Positions 27,865-37,718 are shown, counted from the stretch's first letter. The stretch: DNA of 64,000 bases from Shewanella phaeophyticola (GCF_025398315.1 NZ_JAODOQ010000001.1:930001-994000), one strand, 5' to 3'. Numbers and translations: made by a program. Notes: a model not told the origin generated them from the letters alone.

Positions 27865-29957
27865 TGTTCATTATCCTTAGTCGGTTGACTATTTTGACGA
27901 CGTTTTTGATATTCAAGTTGCATTTTATTACGGATGAGCACCTGCGGATCTTCACTGACGGCGCGTAATGCCCGCTGCATGTCAGCAGGTAAATCATCTT
28001 GATTGACTTGTGTTGCTGAAACCACCTCAGAAGGCTCGCCTTGAGGTTGCTCTTCTGGCGTTGGTGAAGCTTTACTCGCACTCATTTGTTGCTGTTGATT
28101 AGCTTGTTCTTCTGCTGCTTCTGCCGCCGCTTGCATGCTTGCTTCATTACTTAATGGCTCATCGTTGTCATTTGGGGATTGCCCTGATTGCGATGATTGT
28201 TGTTCTGTATCAGCGTTCTCGTCAGTATTTGATGCAGATGGCTGTTGATCTTGCGGCGCATCGTCTTGTTGAGAGCCTGATTGTTGTTCTTGTTGTTCTT
28301 GTTGTTCTTGTTGTGCCTGCTCAGGTTCGCGATTGGGCGAACTATTTTGCTCACTGGTTTGATCTTGCCCCGATGATTGTTGGTTTTGCTGATCACTTTG
28401 GGGATTGTCTTGTGATTGTTGTCCGCTTTGCTGGTTATCTTGTTGCTCACTGCCTTGTTCTGATTGCGATTGATCAGAAGATGATGAGTTATTGTCCTGA
28501 TTAGATTGGTCAGCATTAGTGTTTGAATCGTTTGATTGCTCACCGTCGCCAGACTGATCTTGATTTGACGAGGGTGACTGCTGCTGTTGCTCAAGGAGCT
28601 CTTTGGCTAACTCAAGGTTTTGCTCGGCACCAGCAAAGGGCGATTGCAATTCAATGGCTTGCTGATAGCGCTTAATCGCCTCTTGGTAATCTTTGAGCTG
28701 CATTAATGCATTACCTTGGTTGTAAAAGCCGTTGGCGCTGTTATCTTGCTCAAAACCTTCAAGTGCTTGCTGATAATCACCCGCTTTATAGTGTGCAGAG
28801 GCTTGCCATTGTGGATCTTTAAAAGTGTCAGCAGCTTGAGTAAAGTTGCCTTGTTCAAAGGCCGATTGTGCTTGTTGATCTTGAGTTTGCCATAAATCTT
28901 GCCAAAGCGATGCGTGTGCAGGTTGGCTATTTATTGCGTTTAGGCTCATCAACGCGCCAAGTAGAAAGAGTGGATTTAACACTAATGTTATTAAGCCCTG
29001 GCGAAAACTAACCAGCATAGGTAACACCAGCAATATGGCTAGGTATGGATCTAAATCTTGCCATGATTCACCCGCAAGCTCAGTTTCAGTGGCTTCGCCG
29101 TCGATGGCTAACCATTCGGTGAGCGTGCTTACATCACTGCCGTCAGTTTGAGTCGGAACCAGTATACCCTGATGTTGTTGAGCTAACTCTTGCAATAACG
29201 CGTAATCTGTTTTGGCGACCACGACTTCGTTGCTGTTGTCACGTAGCAATTGGCCATCACCTAAGCGAATAGGGGCACCTTGTTGGCTGCCAAATGCCAT
29301 AATGGATAAGCGATAACGACTGTCTTTTAAGGTTTTAATAGCCTGATTAAATTGGCTATCTGACACTCCGTCGGTCATTAAAATAATATCACCACCAACA
29401 TGTCCACCTTGTGCCAATAAATCTTCAGCCAGAGCGAGAGCAGAAGCCAGATTAGACCCTTTGGTCGGCATTATGTCTGGTGACAGTGTGGGCAGCAAAT
29501 TTAAAATTGTTGCGCTGTCACGTGTCAGTGGGCTAATGGTATAGGCATCACCCGCGTAGGCAATGAGGCCGGTTTCACCTTCTTTTAGCTCTGACAATAA
29601 GTCTGTGGCTCTAAACCGGGCGTATGACAAACGGTTAGGGCTTAAATCGGTGGCGTACATCGACAATGACATGTCCATGATCAACACTCGGCCTTGCTCG
29701 GTGGCAAACACGGGTAAATTTTGCTTATTAACCGCAGGATCGGCTAAGGCTATCACCGCGATAATCCAGCACACAATTAACAACCATTTAGGTTGGCTTT
29801 TGTTGTCTGAATTTTGGTTGATCAATAACTGACTTAAATGCGGTGCTATGTATTGTTTCCAAGCTGATTGCTGGCTGTGTTTGCGCCAAAAAAACAAGCT
29901 GACTAACGCGACTGGCAGTAGGGCGAAAAGCCACTCTGGGCGAATAAAATGTAACAT
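27858..29957 (-). CDS. VWA + TPR protein (BatB-BatC-like fusion)
   Basis: A 699-aa inner-membrane protein. Two N-terminal spans are followed by a von Willebrand A domain with an intact MIDAS motif (MDMSLSMYATD near residue 95, and MTDGVSD). A third span lies near residues 310-335. Then come TPR repeats (NQGNALMQLKDYQEAIKRYQQAIELQ) and a roughly 170-residue stretch dominated by Gln, Ser, Asn and Asp. The last 40 residues are charged. BatB (VWA) and BatC (TPR) are separate genes in some bacteria; here they are one chain. It begins two bases after batA. Confidence 0.9.
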   Translation of the reverse strand: MLHFIRPEWLFALLPVALVSLFFWRKHSQQSAWKQYIAPHLSQLLINQNSDNKSQPKWLLIVCWIIAVIALADPAVNKQNLPVFATEQGRVLIMDMSLSMYATDLSPNRLSYARFRATDLLSELKEGETGLIAYAGDAYTISPLTRDSATILNLLPTLSPDIMPTKGSNLASALALAEDLLAQGGHVGGDIILMTDGVSDSQFNQAIKTLKDSRYRLSIMAFGSQQGAPIRLGDGQLLRDNSNEVVVAKTDYALLQELAQQHQGILVPTQTDGSDVSTLTEWLAIDGEATETELAGESWQDLDPYLAILLVLPMLVSFRQGLITLVLNPLFLLGALMSLNAINSQPAHASLWQDLWQTQDQQAQSAFEQGNFTQAADTFKDPQWQASAHYKAGDYQQALEGFEQDNSANGFYNQGNALMQLKDYQEAIKRYQQAIELQSPFAGAEQNLELAKELLEQQQQSPSSNQDQSGDGEQSNDSNTNADQSNQDNNSSSSDQSQSEQGSEQQDNQQSGQQSQDNPQSDQQNQQSSGQDQTSEQNSSPNREPEQAQQEQQEQQEQQSGSQQDDAPQDQQPSASNTDENADTEQQSSQSGQSPNDNDEPLSNEASMQAAAEAAEEQANQQQQMSASKASPTPEEQPQGEPSEVVSATQVNQDDLPADMQRALRAVSEDPQVLIRNKMQLEYQKRRQNSQPTKDNEQW

Positions 29958-29959
29958 GA

Positions 29960-30958
29960 TTAGTTAACTCCTTTGGTGATGCTTTTAGGAGCAAACAAGG
30001 TTGGCCATTGTAGCTGTAATACAATGAGTAAACTGATAAGCAGAGACATTAACAAAGGCCAGTAAAATAATTCACTTTTAGGGCGATAACTGAGCTGGTC
30101 GCGACTGACGGGTTCAAGCTTATCGATTTGTTGATAAATGCTGTCTAACTCTTCGGTGTTGCGCGCTCTAAAGTAATAGCCGTTAGTCATTTCAGCCAGT
30201 TTTTTCAATTGGGCTTCGTCTAAGTCCATTGACGGATTAACGCGTTCTTTACCAAATATTGTGCGTCGCTCAAATACTTCAGCACCAACGCCTATGGTGT
30301 ATATGGTGATGTTACGCTTGGCGGCGATTTGCGCTGCCACTTCTGGTTCAATACTGCCAGCATTGTTTGAACCGTCAGTTAATAAAATTAATACACGGTT
30401 ACTTTCGTCCACTTGATCGAAGCGTTTTACTGCCAAGGCAATTGCTTCACCAATGGCGGTTTGTTTGCCCACGAGACCAATTTGTGCGTCCGCTAGAAAA
30501 GTGGCTACAGAACGGCGGTCTTGGGTTAATGGGGCTTGCAGATAGGCGTGGTCGGCAAACAAAATTAGCCCAAGTCTGTCGCCTTTTCGGCGCTCAATAA
30601 AGTTGCTAAGCACATGCTGAATAAGGGTGAAACGATTGACTGTCTGCCCATTTATAACCATGTCTTCAATTTGCATACTGCCGGATAAGTCAACGGCCAT
30701 CATTAAGTCGCGACCTTTAGAGGGCAACTCAATAGGCTCACCTAACCATTGGGGTCTGGCTATGGCGATTAATAAAAAGGTCCACATTAACCAATAACGC
30801 TTTCGGCTTTGTTTGTTTTTACGGGTATGCATTACCGTAGTGGCCGTCGCAATTCCCGGTATTTGCAAGTGTCCACCGACATTGCTAGTTTTGGTTTGTT
30901 TAATGAATAGTGGTAAAGGCAGTAATAGCAATAACCATGGCCAATATAAAGCTAACAT
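29960..30958 (-). CDS. batA: BatA-like VWA domain membrane protein
   Basis: A 332-aa protein with an N-terminal span, a VWA domain with complete MIDAS residues (AVDLSGSM near residue 90, and LLTDGSNNAG near residue 195), and a C-terminal span near residues 305-325 followed by a short tail. The VWA domain should bind a divalent metal and a protein ligand. It shares its first base with the DUF4381 stop and precedes the BatB/C gene by one base, so the cluster is tightly coupled. Confidence 0.9.
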   Translation of the reverse strand: MLALYWPWLLLLLPLPLFIKQTKTSNVGGHLQIPGIATATTVMHTRKNKQSRKRYWLMWTFLLIAIARPQWLGEPIELPSKGRDLMMAVDLSGSMQIEDMVINGQTVNRFTLIQHVLSNFIERRKGDRLGLILFADHAYLQAPLTQDRRSVATFLADAQIGLVGKQTAIGEAIALAVKRFDQVDESNRVLILLTDGSNNAGSIEPEVAAQIAAKRNITIYTIGVGAEVFERRTIFGKERVNPSMDLDEAQLKKLAEMTNGYYFRARNTEELDSIYQQIDKLEPVSRDQLSYRPKSELFYWPLLMSLLISLLIVLQLQWPTLFAPKSITKGVN

Positions 30959-31498
30959 TAGGCCTCCTGCACTTTGGTGGTGATTAATGTGTGGTCGCTA
31001 AAGGCTTGCGTGCTGGTTAACCAAGCCCTGGCTAACAATAATAATTGTTGTTTATCTTGAATGCTTAAGCCACTGGCCTGGTGGCGCTTAACCAACAACT
31101 TACCAATTTGTTGTTGGTGTCTGCTTGGTAAGCGCTCGTCTAACCAATCAAACCAAGGCTGACCATTTAATTTTGCCAGGTGTTGCCTCGGCAGGTAAGT
31201 CATTGCTGTGCGTTTGAGCAAGCTATTTATGTTTGCTGCAAAATCATCATCATTAATGTCGTATTGATTTAACAGGGCAAGCGCCATTCTTCTTGGCGCA
31301 TGATGTTGATATTTTTTATACAGTTTAAAACTAAGCCAAGCCAGTAAGGTGATTACTAACGCAGCTATAATCCAATAACCCGGTGCAATGGGCATCGCAC
31401 TAATGGGATCAGGCAATTTTATGTCTTGTAGCTGTGCTAATGGCTACAGCATTAACATCGGTTGTTATTGGCGGCATTGGCGAATTTGAGGTTGTCAT
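30958..31498 (-). pseudogene. DUF4381 protein, frameshifted
   Basis: DUF4381 proteins have an N-terminal membrane span and a cytoplasmic helical domain, and occur in MoxR/Bat operons. The main frame gives 152 aa from TTG 31416, but it lacks the expected start. Translation from ATG 31498, which directly abuts the DUF58 stop, gives MTTSNSPMPPITTDVNAV and then leaves frame. Removing one base near 31441-31447 joins it to ALAQLQDIKLPDPISAMP, a typical DUF4381 entry. The span is 541 nt (3n+1), so the restored product is 179 aa. The downstream frame could still be made from an internal TTG. Confidence 0.82.
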
Positions 31499-32467
31499 TT
31501 AACGTAAAATATCCAATTGGGCACTGAGGGGTTTAGCGGCATCAATTAATCTTGGCTGCACTTTAATCAAATTCATTAAGTTAATAAATTGCTGTTGTTG
31601 TGATTGCTGATTGGCTAGCCATGCATCATAACTTTGGCGCGTTAACGTCAGTTGTTGTTGACCGTCTCGCACCGGTAGGGTGAACTGCTTAGGTAAGGCT
31701 AATGTACCTTGTCTAAGAGGGTCGGTGATCACAAAGGCGCCGATATCACAATGGCGTGACAGCTCAGTAAGCGGTGGCAGACATTGTTGGTTAATGTGTT
31801 GACCATCGCTAATAATCCAAATCATTGACCCCGGCTTAGCAATACGTTGTAAGCGTTGGCAGGCCTTAAACATGTGCTCAGGGTTTGACATCAATTGGTT
31901 TATTTGGCTTAGTTGCTGCTGGTGAACGTCAATTAACCCCGAGGTTAACTGCAAAATCCCTTGACGGCGGCTACGCGGCTTTAACTCTAAGTGATTGGTT
32001 TCACTGGCGATGAGTGCACCTAAACGGTCACCATGATTGATGGAATTCCAACCGAGCGTGGTAGCTAAGTGGGCAATTTGTACCGATTGCAATAATAATT
32101 GTGAGCCAAAATAAGCGCTGTGGCTCAAGTCAATAAGTAGCAAAATAGGGCGTTCGCGTTCTTCGACAAACAATTTTGTGTGTGCCACACCAGTGCGAGT
32201 CGTTACTCGCCAGTCAATGGTACGTACGTCATCGCCATTTTGGTAGTGACGTACTTCGGCAAACTCCATGCCGCGTCCTTTAATTAGGCTGCTTCTATGG
32301 CTCGATAAAGCCGCTTTAGCGCGAGATTGGCGGTCAGGCATCGCTCGCGACAAGCTTTGACAAGCAATGAGTTCTTGCTCGGTTAAATTCATACCATCGC
32401 TATAGAGTGGCAGTGACAGAGTATCGTGCATCATAGCGTTATCATACTTACTAATATCAACATGCAA
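31499..32467 (-). CDS. DUF58 domain protein
   Basis: A 322-aa cytoplasmic DUF58 protein, a VWA-like family. The signature is GRGMEFAEVRHYQNGDDVRTIDWRV, then RTGVAHTKLFVEERERPILLLIDLSHS, which carries the degenerate MIDAS. Such proteins are paired with MoxR ATPases and are thought to act with them as chaperones for metal or protein assembly. It starts eight bases after moxR. The N-terminal 15 residues before LPLYSDGMNLT are weakly conserved, so the true start may be slightly downstream. Confidence 0.88.
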   Translation of the reverse strand: MHVDISKYDNAMMHDTLSLPLYSDGMNLTEQELIACQSLSRAMPDRQSRAKAALSSHRSSLIKGRGMEFAEVRHYQNGDDVRTIDWRVTTRTGVAHTKLFVEERERPILLLIDLSHSAYFGSQLLLQSVQIAHLATTLGWNSINHGDRLGALIASETNHLELKPRSRRQGILQLTSGLIDVHQQQLSQINQLMSNPEHMFKACQRLQRIAKPGSMIWIISDGQHINQQCLPPLTELSRHCDIGAFVITDPLRQGTLALPKQFTLPVRDGQQQLTLTRQSYDAWLANQQSQQQQFINLMNLIKVQPRLIDAAKPLSAQLDILR

Positions 32468-32475
32468 CTGCGCCT

Positions 32476-33444
32476 TTAAGGTACGGCAACTTGGCTAAGA
32501 ATATGGTCGATAACCTGATCGGCGGTGACACCCTCTGCTTGTGCTTGATAACTCAGCAATAAACGATGGCGAAGCACATTTGGCGCTACGGCCTGGATAT
32601 CTTCAGGTGACACAAAATCGCGTTCATATAACCATGCTCGGGCACGTGCGCATCGTTCTAATGAAATGGTTGCACGTGGGCTAACGCCATATTCTAACCA
32701 TTTTGCAAGCTCGCTACTGTATCGAGCGGGCTGGCGAGTAGCCATAACGATTTCGACGATGTATTTTTCAAGAGGGTCGGCCAGGTATATTTCTAACGCT
32801 TGATCACGCGCTGCAAATACATCTGCTTGAGCTACTGGGTCAATGGTTGGTAATTGATGGGTTTGGGCTTCTTTTCGTGATTGACGCAAAATTTCGCATT
32901 CAGTTTCTGCACTGGGATAATCAAGATTTAAGTGCATCAAAAAACGATCTAGCTGCGCTTCTGGTAGCGGGTAAGTCCCTTCGTTTTCTAATGGGTTTTG
33001 TGTTGCCATCACTAAAAAGAGTTCCGGTAGTGGATAGCTGTTTTTTCCCACAGTGACTTGGCCTTCTGCCATTGCTTCTAATAGTGCTGATTGCACTTTA
33101 GCTGGTGCACGGTTGATTTCGTCTGCCAAAATAAGGTTATGGAAAATTGGTTCCGCTTCAAATTCAAATGTCCCTGTCTGCTGACGGTAAATATCAGTTC
33201 CGGTTAAATCGGCGGGCAACAAGTCTGGCGTAAATTGGATACGATGAAACTCGCCTTCAACACCATCACAAAGTGCTTTGACAGCACGGGTTTTGGCTAA
33301 TCCTGGTGAGCCTTCAACTAATAAATGACCATTGGCGATAAGTGCAATTAATAGGTTTTCGGTTAATACGGGCTGACCTAATACAACAGTATCTAAATAG
33401 GCGCGCAGTGAGTGGAAACGACTTAACGGCATAGCTGTACTCAA
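32476..33444 (-). CDS. MoxR-family AAA+ ATPase
   Basis: A 322-aa ATPase. The Walker A motif is GSPGLAKT (near residue 40), the Walker B is LILADEINRAP (near residue 107), and the MoxR block MATQNPLENEGTYPLPEAQLDRF and the arginine-finger region follow. MoxR ATPases work with VWA-domain partners, here encoded by the five downstream genes. It is the first gene of the operon; its promoter should be in 33445-33600, close to the divergent fadI regulatory sites. Confidence 0.93.
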   Translation of the reverse strand: MSTAMPLSRFHSLRAYLDTVVLGQPVLTENLLIALIANGHLLVEGSPGLAKTRAVKALCDGVEGEFHRIQFTPDLLPADLTGTDIYRQQTGTFEFEAEPIFHNLILADEINRAPAKVQSALLEAMAEGQVTVGKNSYPLPELFLVMATQNPLENEGTYPLPEAQLDRFLMHLNLDYPSAETECEILRQSRKEAQTHQLPTIDPVAQADVFAARDQALEIYLADPLEKYIVEIVMATRQPARYSSELAKWLEYGVSPRATISLERCARARAWLYERDFVSPEDIQAVAPNVLRHRLLLSYQAQAEGVTADQVIDHILSQVAVP

Positions 33445-33548
33445 TTTATTTTGTTTGCATTGGGGTTATTGAAGCCTATGTTATGAATTCTATGGGTTTT
33501 TGGCTAGTAGGATTAACATATTTTAACTATTAATGAATCAGATAGTTG

Positions 33549-33562
33549 TAAACGCCTGTTTA
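33549..33562. promoter_or_regulatory. Candidate PsrA-type palindrome upstream of fadI
   Basis: TAAAC-GCCT-GTTTA is a perfect palindrome of the form AAAC-N4-GTTT, which is the PsrA pattern known from Pseudomonas and Alteromonadales fatty-acid genes. It lies 122 bases before fadI. Confidence 0.5.
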
Positions 33563-33602
33563 AAACTATTCAATAAAAAGTTAGAATCAGATCACACTTT
33601 GA

Positions 33603-33613
33603 TGGTCTGACCA
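33603..33613. promoter_or_regulatory. Candidate FadR operator upstream of fadIJ
   Basis: TGGTCTGACCA is a perfect palindrome around a central T and fits TGG-N5-CCA. With flanks (ATGGTCTGACCAGAT) it closely resembles the E. coli fadB operator. It lies 70 bases upstream of fadI, a suitable position for repression. Confidence 0.7.
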
Positions 33614-33683
33614 GATAATCTGGCCAAAATAGAATACTTATCGGCTCTGCCTTGATGAGCTAACAATAATAGAAGGGTGACAT

Positions 33684-34995
33684 ATGAGTGATAGACAACA
33701 GGTAACGAATGCCCGGGGCGATCGTATTGCGATTGTGGCTGGTTTACGAACCCCATTTGCGAAACAAGCAACGGCTTTTCATGGCGTGAATGCATTGGAT
33801 ATGGGCAAAATGGTGGTAAATGAGTTACTGTCTCGCTCTGAAATTGATCCTAAACTAATTGAACAACTTGTATTTGGTAAAGTAGTACAAATAACTGCGG
33901 CGCCTAATATCGCGCGTGAAATTGTGTTAGGAACTGGGATGGACGTCAATACAGATGCTTATTCTGTCACTCGAGCTTGTGCTACTAGCTTCCAGTCTAC
34001 CGTTAATGTTGCAGAATCAATTATGACCGGCAATATTGAAATTGGTTTAGCGGGTGGTTCTGATTCGTCTTCAGTCTTACCCATTGGAGTCTCGAGAAAA
34101 CTGGCTCATGCCTTAGTCGATTTAAATAAAGCCCGCACCTTTAAAGATAAATTTGCGATTGCACGACGCTTAGGTCTAAAAGATTTATTGCCTGTACCGC
34201 CAGCCGTTGCAGAATACTCTACAGGTTTGTCTATGGGACAAACTGCTGAGCAGATGGCGAAGACTTACCATATTAGTCGTGCAGATCAAGATGCATTAGC
34301 TCATCGCTCACACACTTTGGCAACAGACGCTTGGAATGCTGGTTTCCTTCACGATGAAGTGATGACAGCCCATATTCCACCTTATAAGCAGTTTATCGAT
34401 CGTGATAATAATATTCGTGAAAACTCCGTTTTAGAGTCTTATGCCAAATTACGTCCTGCCTTTGATCGTAAACACGGCACAGTAACCGCAGCCAACAGTA
34501 CGCCGTTAACCGATGGGGCATCTGCGATTATTTTAATGAGCGAAAGCCGTGCAAAGGCATTAGGTTATCAACCTATTGGTTATATTAAGAGTTATGCCTT
34601 TACCGCCATTGATGTGTGGCAAGACATGCTGATGGGCACCTTCTTATGCGACTCCGTTAGCCCTTAAGCGCGCCGGTATGGAGTTAGAGGATTTAACTCT
34701 AATTGAAATGCATGAAGCATTTGCAGCGCAAACATTAGCGAACATGCAAATGTTTGGTTCGAAAAAGTTTGCTGAAGAAAAGTTGGGGCGTAACCGCGCG
34801 ATTGGCGAAATTGATATGAGTAAGTTTAACGTGCTAGGTGGCTCGTTAGCTTATGGTCATCCATTTGCTGCAACCGGTACGCGTTTAATTACACAAGTGT
34901 GTCGTGAATTAAAACGTCGTGGCGGTGGTACTGGTTTGGCAACAGCTTGTGCCGCGGGTGGTTTAGGCGCAGCAATGATTTTAGAGGTGGAGTAA
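33684..34995 (+). pseudogene. fadI: 3-ketoacyl-CoA thiolase FadI, frameshifted
   Basis: FadI cleaves 3-ketoacyl-CoA to acetyl-CoA in beta-oxidation and forms a complex with FadJ. ATG 33684 follows AGGGTGAC. The first frame has the nucleophilic Cys in [10 protein letters not shown]. It goes out of frame at 34638, where an extra A in GGGCACCTTC replaces the family sequence [15 protein letters not shown] with nonsense and a stop at 34667. The second frame from about 34639 carries the active-site His (GHPFAATG) and second Cys ([10 protein letters not shown]). The span is 3n+1; the corrected protein has 436 aa, as in E. coli. The stop overlaps the fadJ start (TAATG). Confidence 0.92.
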
Positions 34996-37128
34996 TGAGC
35001 ATGGAAAAAACATTTAATTTATCGCGCCGTGAAGATGGTATTGCCATTTTAACAATGGATGTTCCTGGCGAAACTATGAACACCTTAAAAGCCGAATTTG
35101 ACCCAGAAATCACTGAGATTTTAACTGAGATTAAAGCTGACAATAGCATTAAAGGCTTAGTGATCACCTCTGGTAAGACGGACTCTTTTGTTGCTGGTGC
35201 GGATATTACCATGTTGGCAGCATGCAAAAGCGAAGCAGATGCGAAAACCCTGTCTCAACAAGGGCATGTGGTATTTTCCGAACTTGAAGGTTTGTCTATT
35301 CCCGTTGTCGCGGCGATTAATGGTGCGTGTTTAGGTGGCGGTTTAGAATTAGCATTGGCGTGTCATTTACGTGTATGCAGTGACGATAAAAAAACCATGC
35401 TTGGTGTGCCAGAAGTACAATTAGGTTTATTACCTGGTAGTGGTGGTACACAACGTCTTCCTCGTTTGGTAGGGATTGCAACAGCACTTGACATGATGCT
35501 CACAGGTAAGCAAGTCCGCCCTAAACAAGCGTTAAAAATGGGCTTGGTAAATGATGTGGTACCAAATTCAATTTTAATTGAAACCGCAGTTGAGTTAGCT
35601 AAAAAAGGCAAGCAAGCAGCTAAGCCTGTAAAGCAATCTAAAATTAATCAATTTTTAGAGTCTAGTTCATTTACCCGCGATATTATGTTCGACCAAGCTC
35701 GTAAGCAGGTGATGAAGAAAACCCAAGGTAATTATCCCGCACCGGCCAAGATTATTGATTGTGTTCGTCAAGGTATGAACAAAGGCATGATTAAAGGGCT
35801 CGAAGTGGAAGCTACTCATTTTGCTAACTTGGTGATGTCAAAAGAATCTGCTGCACTACGTAGCTTGTTCTTTGCTACCACAGAAATGAAGAAAGAAACC
35901 GGCGCGGAAGGGGCTTCACCGCGCAAGGTGAAAAAAGTGATGGTATTGGGCGGCGGTTTAATGGGCGGCGGTATTGCCTCTGTTACAACAACTAAGGCAA
36001 AAATTCCTGCCCGCGTTAAAGATATTTCAGAGCAAGGCTTAAGCAACGCATTATCGTACGCTTATAAGTTGTTAGATAAAGGTGTTAAGCGCCGTCATAT
36101 GACGCCAGCGGCACGTGACAATATTATGTCTTTGATGACCACAACCACTGAATACACCGGCATTAAAGATGCTGATATTGTCGTTGAAGCAGTATTTGAA
36201 GATTTAGCACTTAAACATCAAATGGTGAAAGATGTTGAGCGTGAATGTGGTGAAAACACTATTTTTGCATCGAACACCTCTTCGCTACCGATTGGTCAAA
36301 TTGCCGCAGCGGCAAGTCGTCCTGAAAATGTGATTGGTTTGCACTACTTCTCTCCGGTAGAAAAAATGCCGTTAGTGGAGGTGATTGCCCATAAAACGAC
36401 GTCGCCAGAAACCATTGCGACGACAGTGGCCTTTGCACGCAAGCAGGGTAAAACCCCAATTGTTGTGCAAGACGGTGCCGGTTTTTATGTAAACCGTATT
36501 TTAGCTTTGTATATGAACGAAGCCGCTCAGTTGTTATTAGAAGGTCAACGTATTGAGCATTTAGATCGTGCATTGGTTACATTTGGCTTCCCTGTAGATC
36601 CTATGACATTACTTGATGAGGTCGGTATTGATGTGGGCGGTAAGATTTCACCTATTTTAGAAAAAGAGCTCGGTGAGCGCTTTAAGGCTCCAGCCGCTTT
36701 TGATAAGTTATTGGCTGATGATCGTAAAGGGCGTAAAAATGGTAAAGGGTTCTATCAATATGGATCTAAAGCCAAAAAAGACAAACTGGTCGATGAGTCT
36801 GTTTATAAAGTGCTCGACATTTTAATTGCCTCAGATAAAGAAGCAAAAGATGTCGCAGAGCGCTGTACTGTCCAAATGTTAAACGAAGCGGTTCGTTGTC
36901 TTGAAGAGGGCATTATTGCTTCAGCAAGAGATGGCGACATAGGGGCTATATTTGGTATTGGTTTCCCACCATTCTTAGGCGGGCTCCTTCCGTTATATTG
37001 ACACCCTAGGAGCTAAGAATTTAGTTGATACATTAAATGGATATCAATCATTATACGGTGAGCGTTTTGCGCCGTGTGATACGTTGGTGAAAATGGCCAG
37101 CGATGATAGCCAGTTTTATAACAGCTAA
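34995..37128 (+). pseudogene. fadJ: Fatty-acid oxidation complex alpha subunit FadJ, frameshifted near the 3' end
   Basis: FadJ carries enoyl-CoA hydratase and 3-hydroxyacyl-CoA dehydrogenase activities. The N-terminal hydratase domain shows [16 protein letters not shown] and [13 protein letters not shown]. The dehydrogenase domain shows the NAD motif [10 protein letters not shown] and the catalytic [15 protein letters not shown]. An extra T at 36985 in GGGCTCC ends the frame at 37001. Without it the chain continues [14 protein letters not shown] to the stop at 37128, giving 710 aa (E. coli 714). The broken form lacks only about 45 C-terminal residues, so some activity might remain. ATG 34995 overlaps the fadI stop; earlier in-frame codons are inside fadI. 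Confidence 0.92.
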
Positions 37129-37147
37129 TTCGTGATTGTCGTTAATG

Positions 37148-37173
37148 AAACCGCTCATCATGGGCGGTTTTTT
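37148..37173 (+). terminator. Terminator of fadIJ
   Basis: AAACCGC pairs with GCGGTTT, with three further inner pairs around the loop TCA, followed by a T run to 37173. It begins 20 bases after the corrected fadJ stop. Confidence 0.88.
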
Positions 37174-37218
37174 ATTGCCTATAATTTTTGCTATTTACGA
37201 CACCATAATAGCGCGCAT

Positions 37219-37241
37219 AAAAAAACGGCAATGTGTTGCCG
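37219..37241 (-). terminator. Leftward-facing terminator without an obvious gene
   Basis: CGGCAA at 37226-37231 pairs with TTGCCG at 37236-37241. On the minus strand the stem is followed by seven T residues. There is no annotated minus-strand gene between it and the next terminator at 37692. Confidence 0.7.
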
Positions 37242-37453
37242 CATTATGGTTATCGTACGGCATTTATTTGCCTGATTTTTAATCGAACTGAACCTGTATT
37301 TAAGGTATAGTACGCACTCGTTAGGTGTGTAGATCATATTTACAGGCCAAATCAGAATGACACAAGGACTACGTGCTAAATAATTGAGTACATTATAGCT
37401 TTAATATTATGACACAGTATGGAAGAGCTTTCGGTACAGTAGAGGTAAGTTGT

Positions 37454-37666
37454 ATGCAGTTAAGTTGGTTGGTAATTCTTGTGTTATCGAGTGCAAGTAG
37501 TTGTGTTGCGTTTGCCTTTGCAGCTTATAAGCAAGGATTAGCGGTTAAAAGATGGGGGTGCCTAGCACTTGTATTAGGGCCGCTGACTTATCCGTTGTTC
37601 AGTGCTCATAAGCGTCTTGCTGACATGAAGATGGCTCGACATGGTGGTTACCAGATAAAATGCTAA
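37454..37666 (+). CDS. Small membrane protein of unknown function (70 aa)
   Basis: A 70-residue protein starting at ATG 37454 with AGAGGTAAG directly upstream. It has an N-terminal hydrophobic helix (LSWLVILVLSSASSCVAFAFAAY), a basic turn (KRWG), and a second helix (CLALVLGPLTYPLFSA) followed by a basic tail with HKRLADMKMARHGG. It should sit in the inner membrane with two spans. I do not recognise a family. A strong bidirectional terminator follows. Confidence 0.65.
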   Translation: MQLSWLVILVLSSASSCVAFAFAAYKQGLAVKRWGCLALVLGPLTYPLFSAHKRLADMKMARHGGYQIKC

Positions 37667-37691
37667 TAAACTTAGCGGTTATAGATATAAC

Positions 37692-37718
37692 AAAAAAGGA
37701 GCCTAGGCTCCTTTTTTT
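37692..37718. terminator. Bidirectional terminator
   Basis: A perfect palindrome, AAAAAAGGAGCC then TAGGCTCCTTTTTT, with T runs on both strands. It separates the rightward 70-aa membrane-protein gene from the leftward repeat-protein operon. Confidence 0.93.

Larger units (their letters stand above)
37129..37453. other. Intergenic region between fadJ and the 70-aa membrane protein gene
   Basis: This stretch of 325 bases holds the fadJ terminator (37148-37173), a second terminator-shaped hairpin pointing left (37219-37241), and the promoter region of the small membrane-protein gene. No ORF or RNA gene is recognised. Confidence 0.6.

Noticed and set aside
28139..28594. Overlapping reading frames on both strands opposite the Gln-rich Bat segment
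   Set aside because: They arise from the repetitive CAA/CAG codons of the real gene; the translations are low-complexity and lack ribosome sites.
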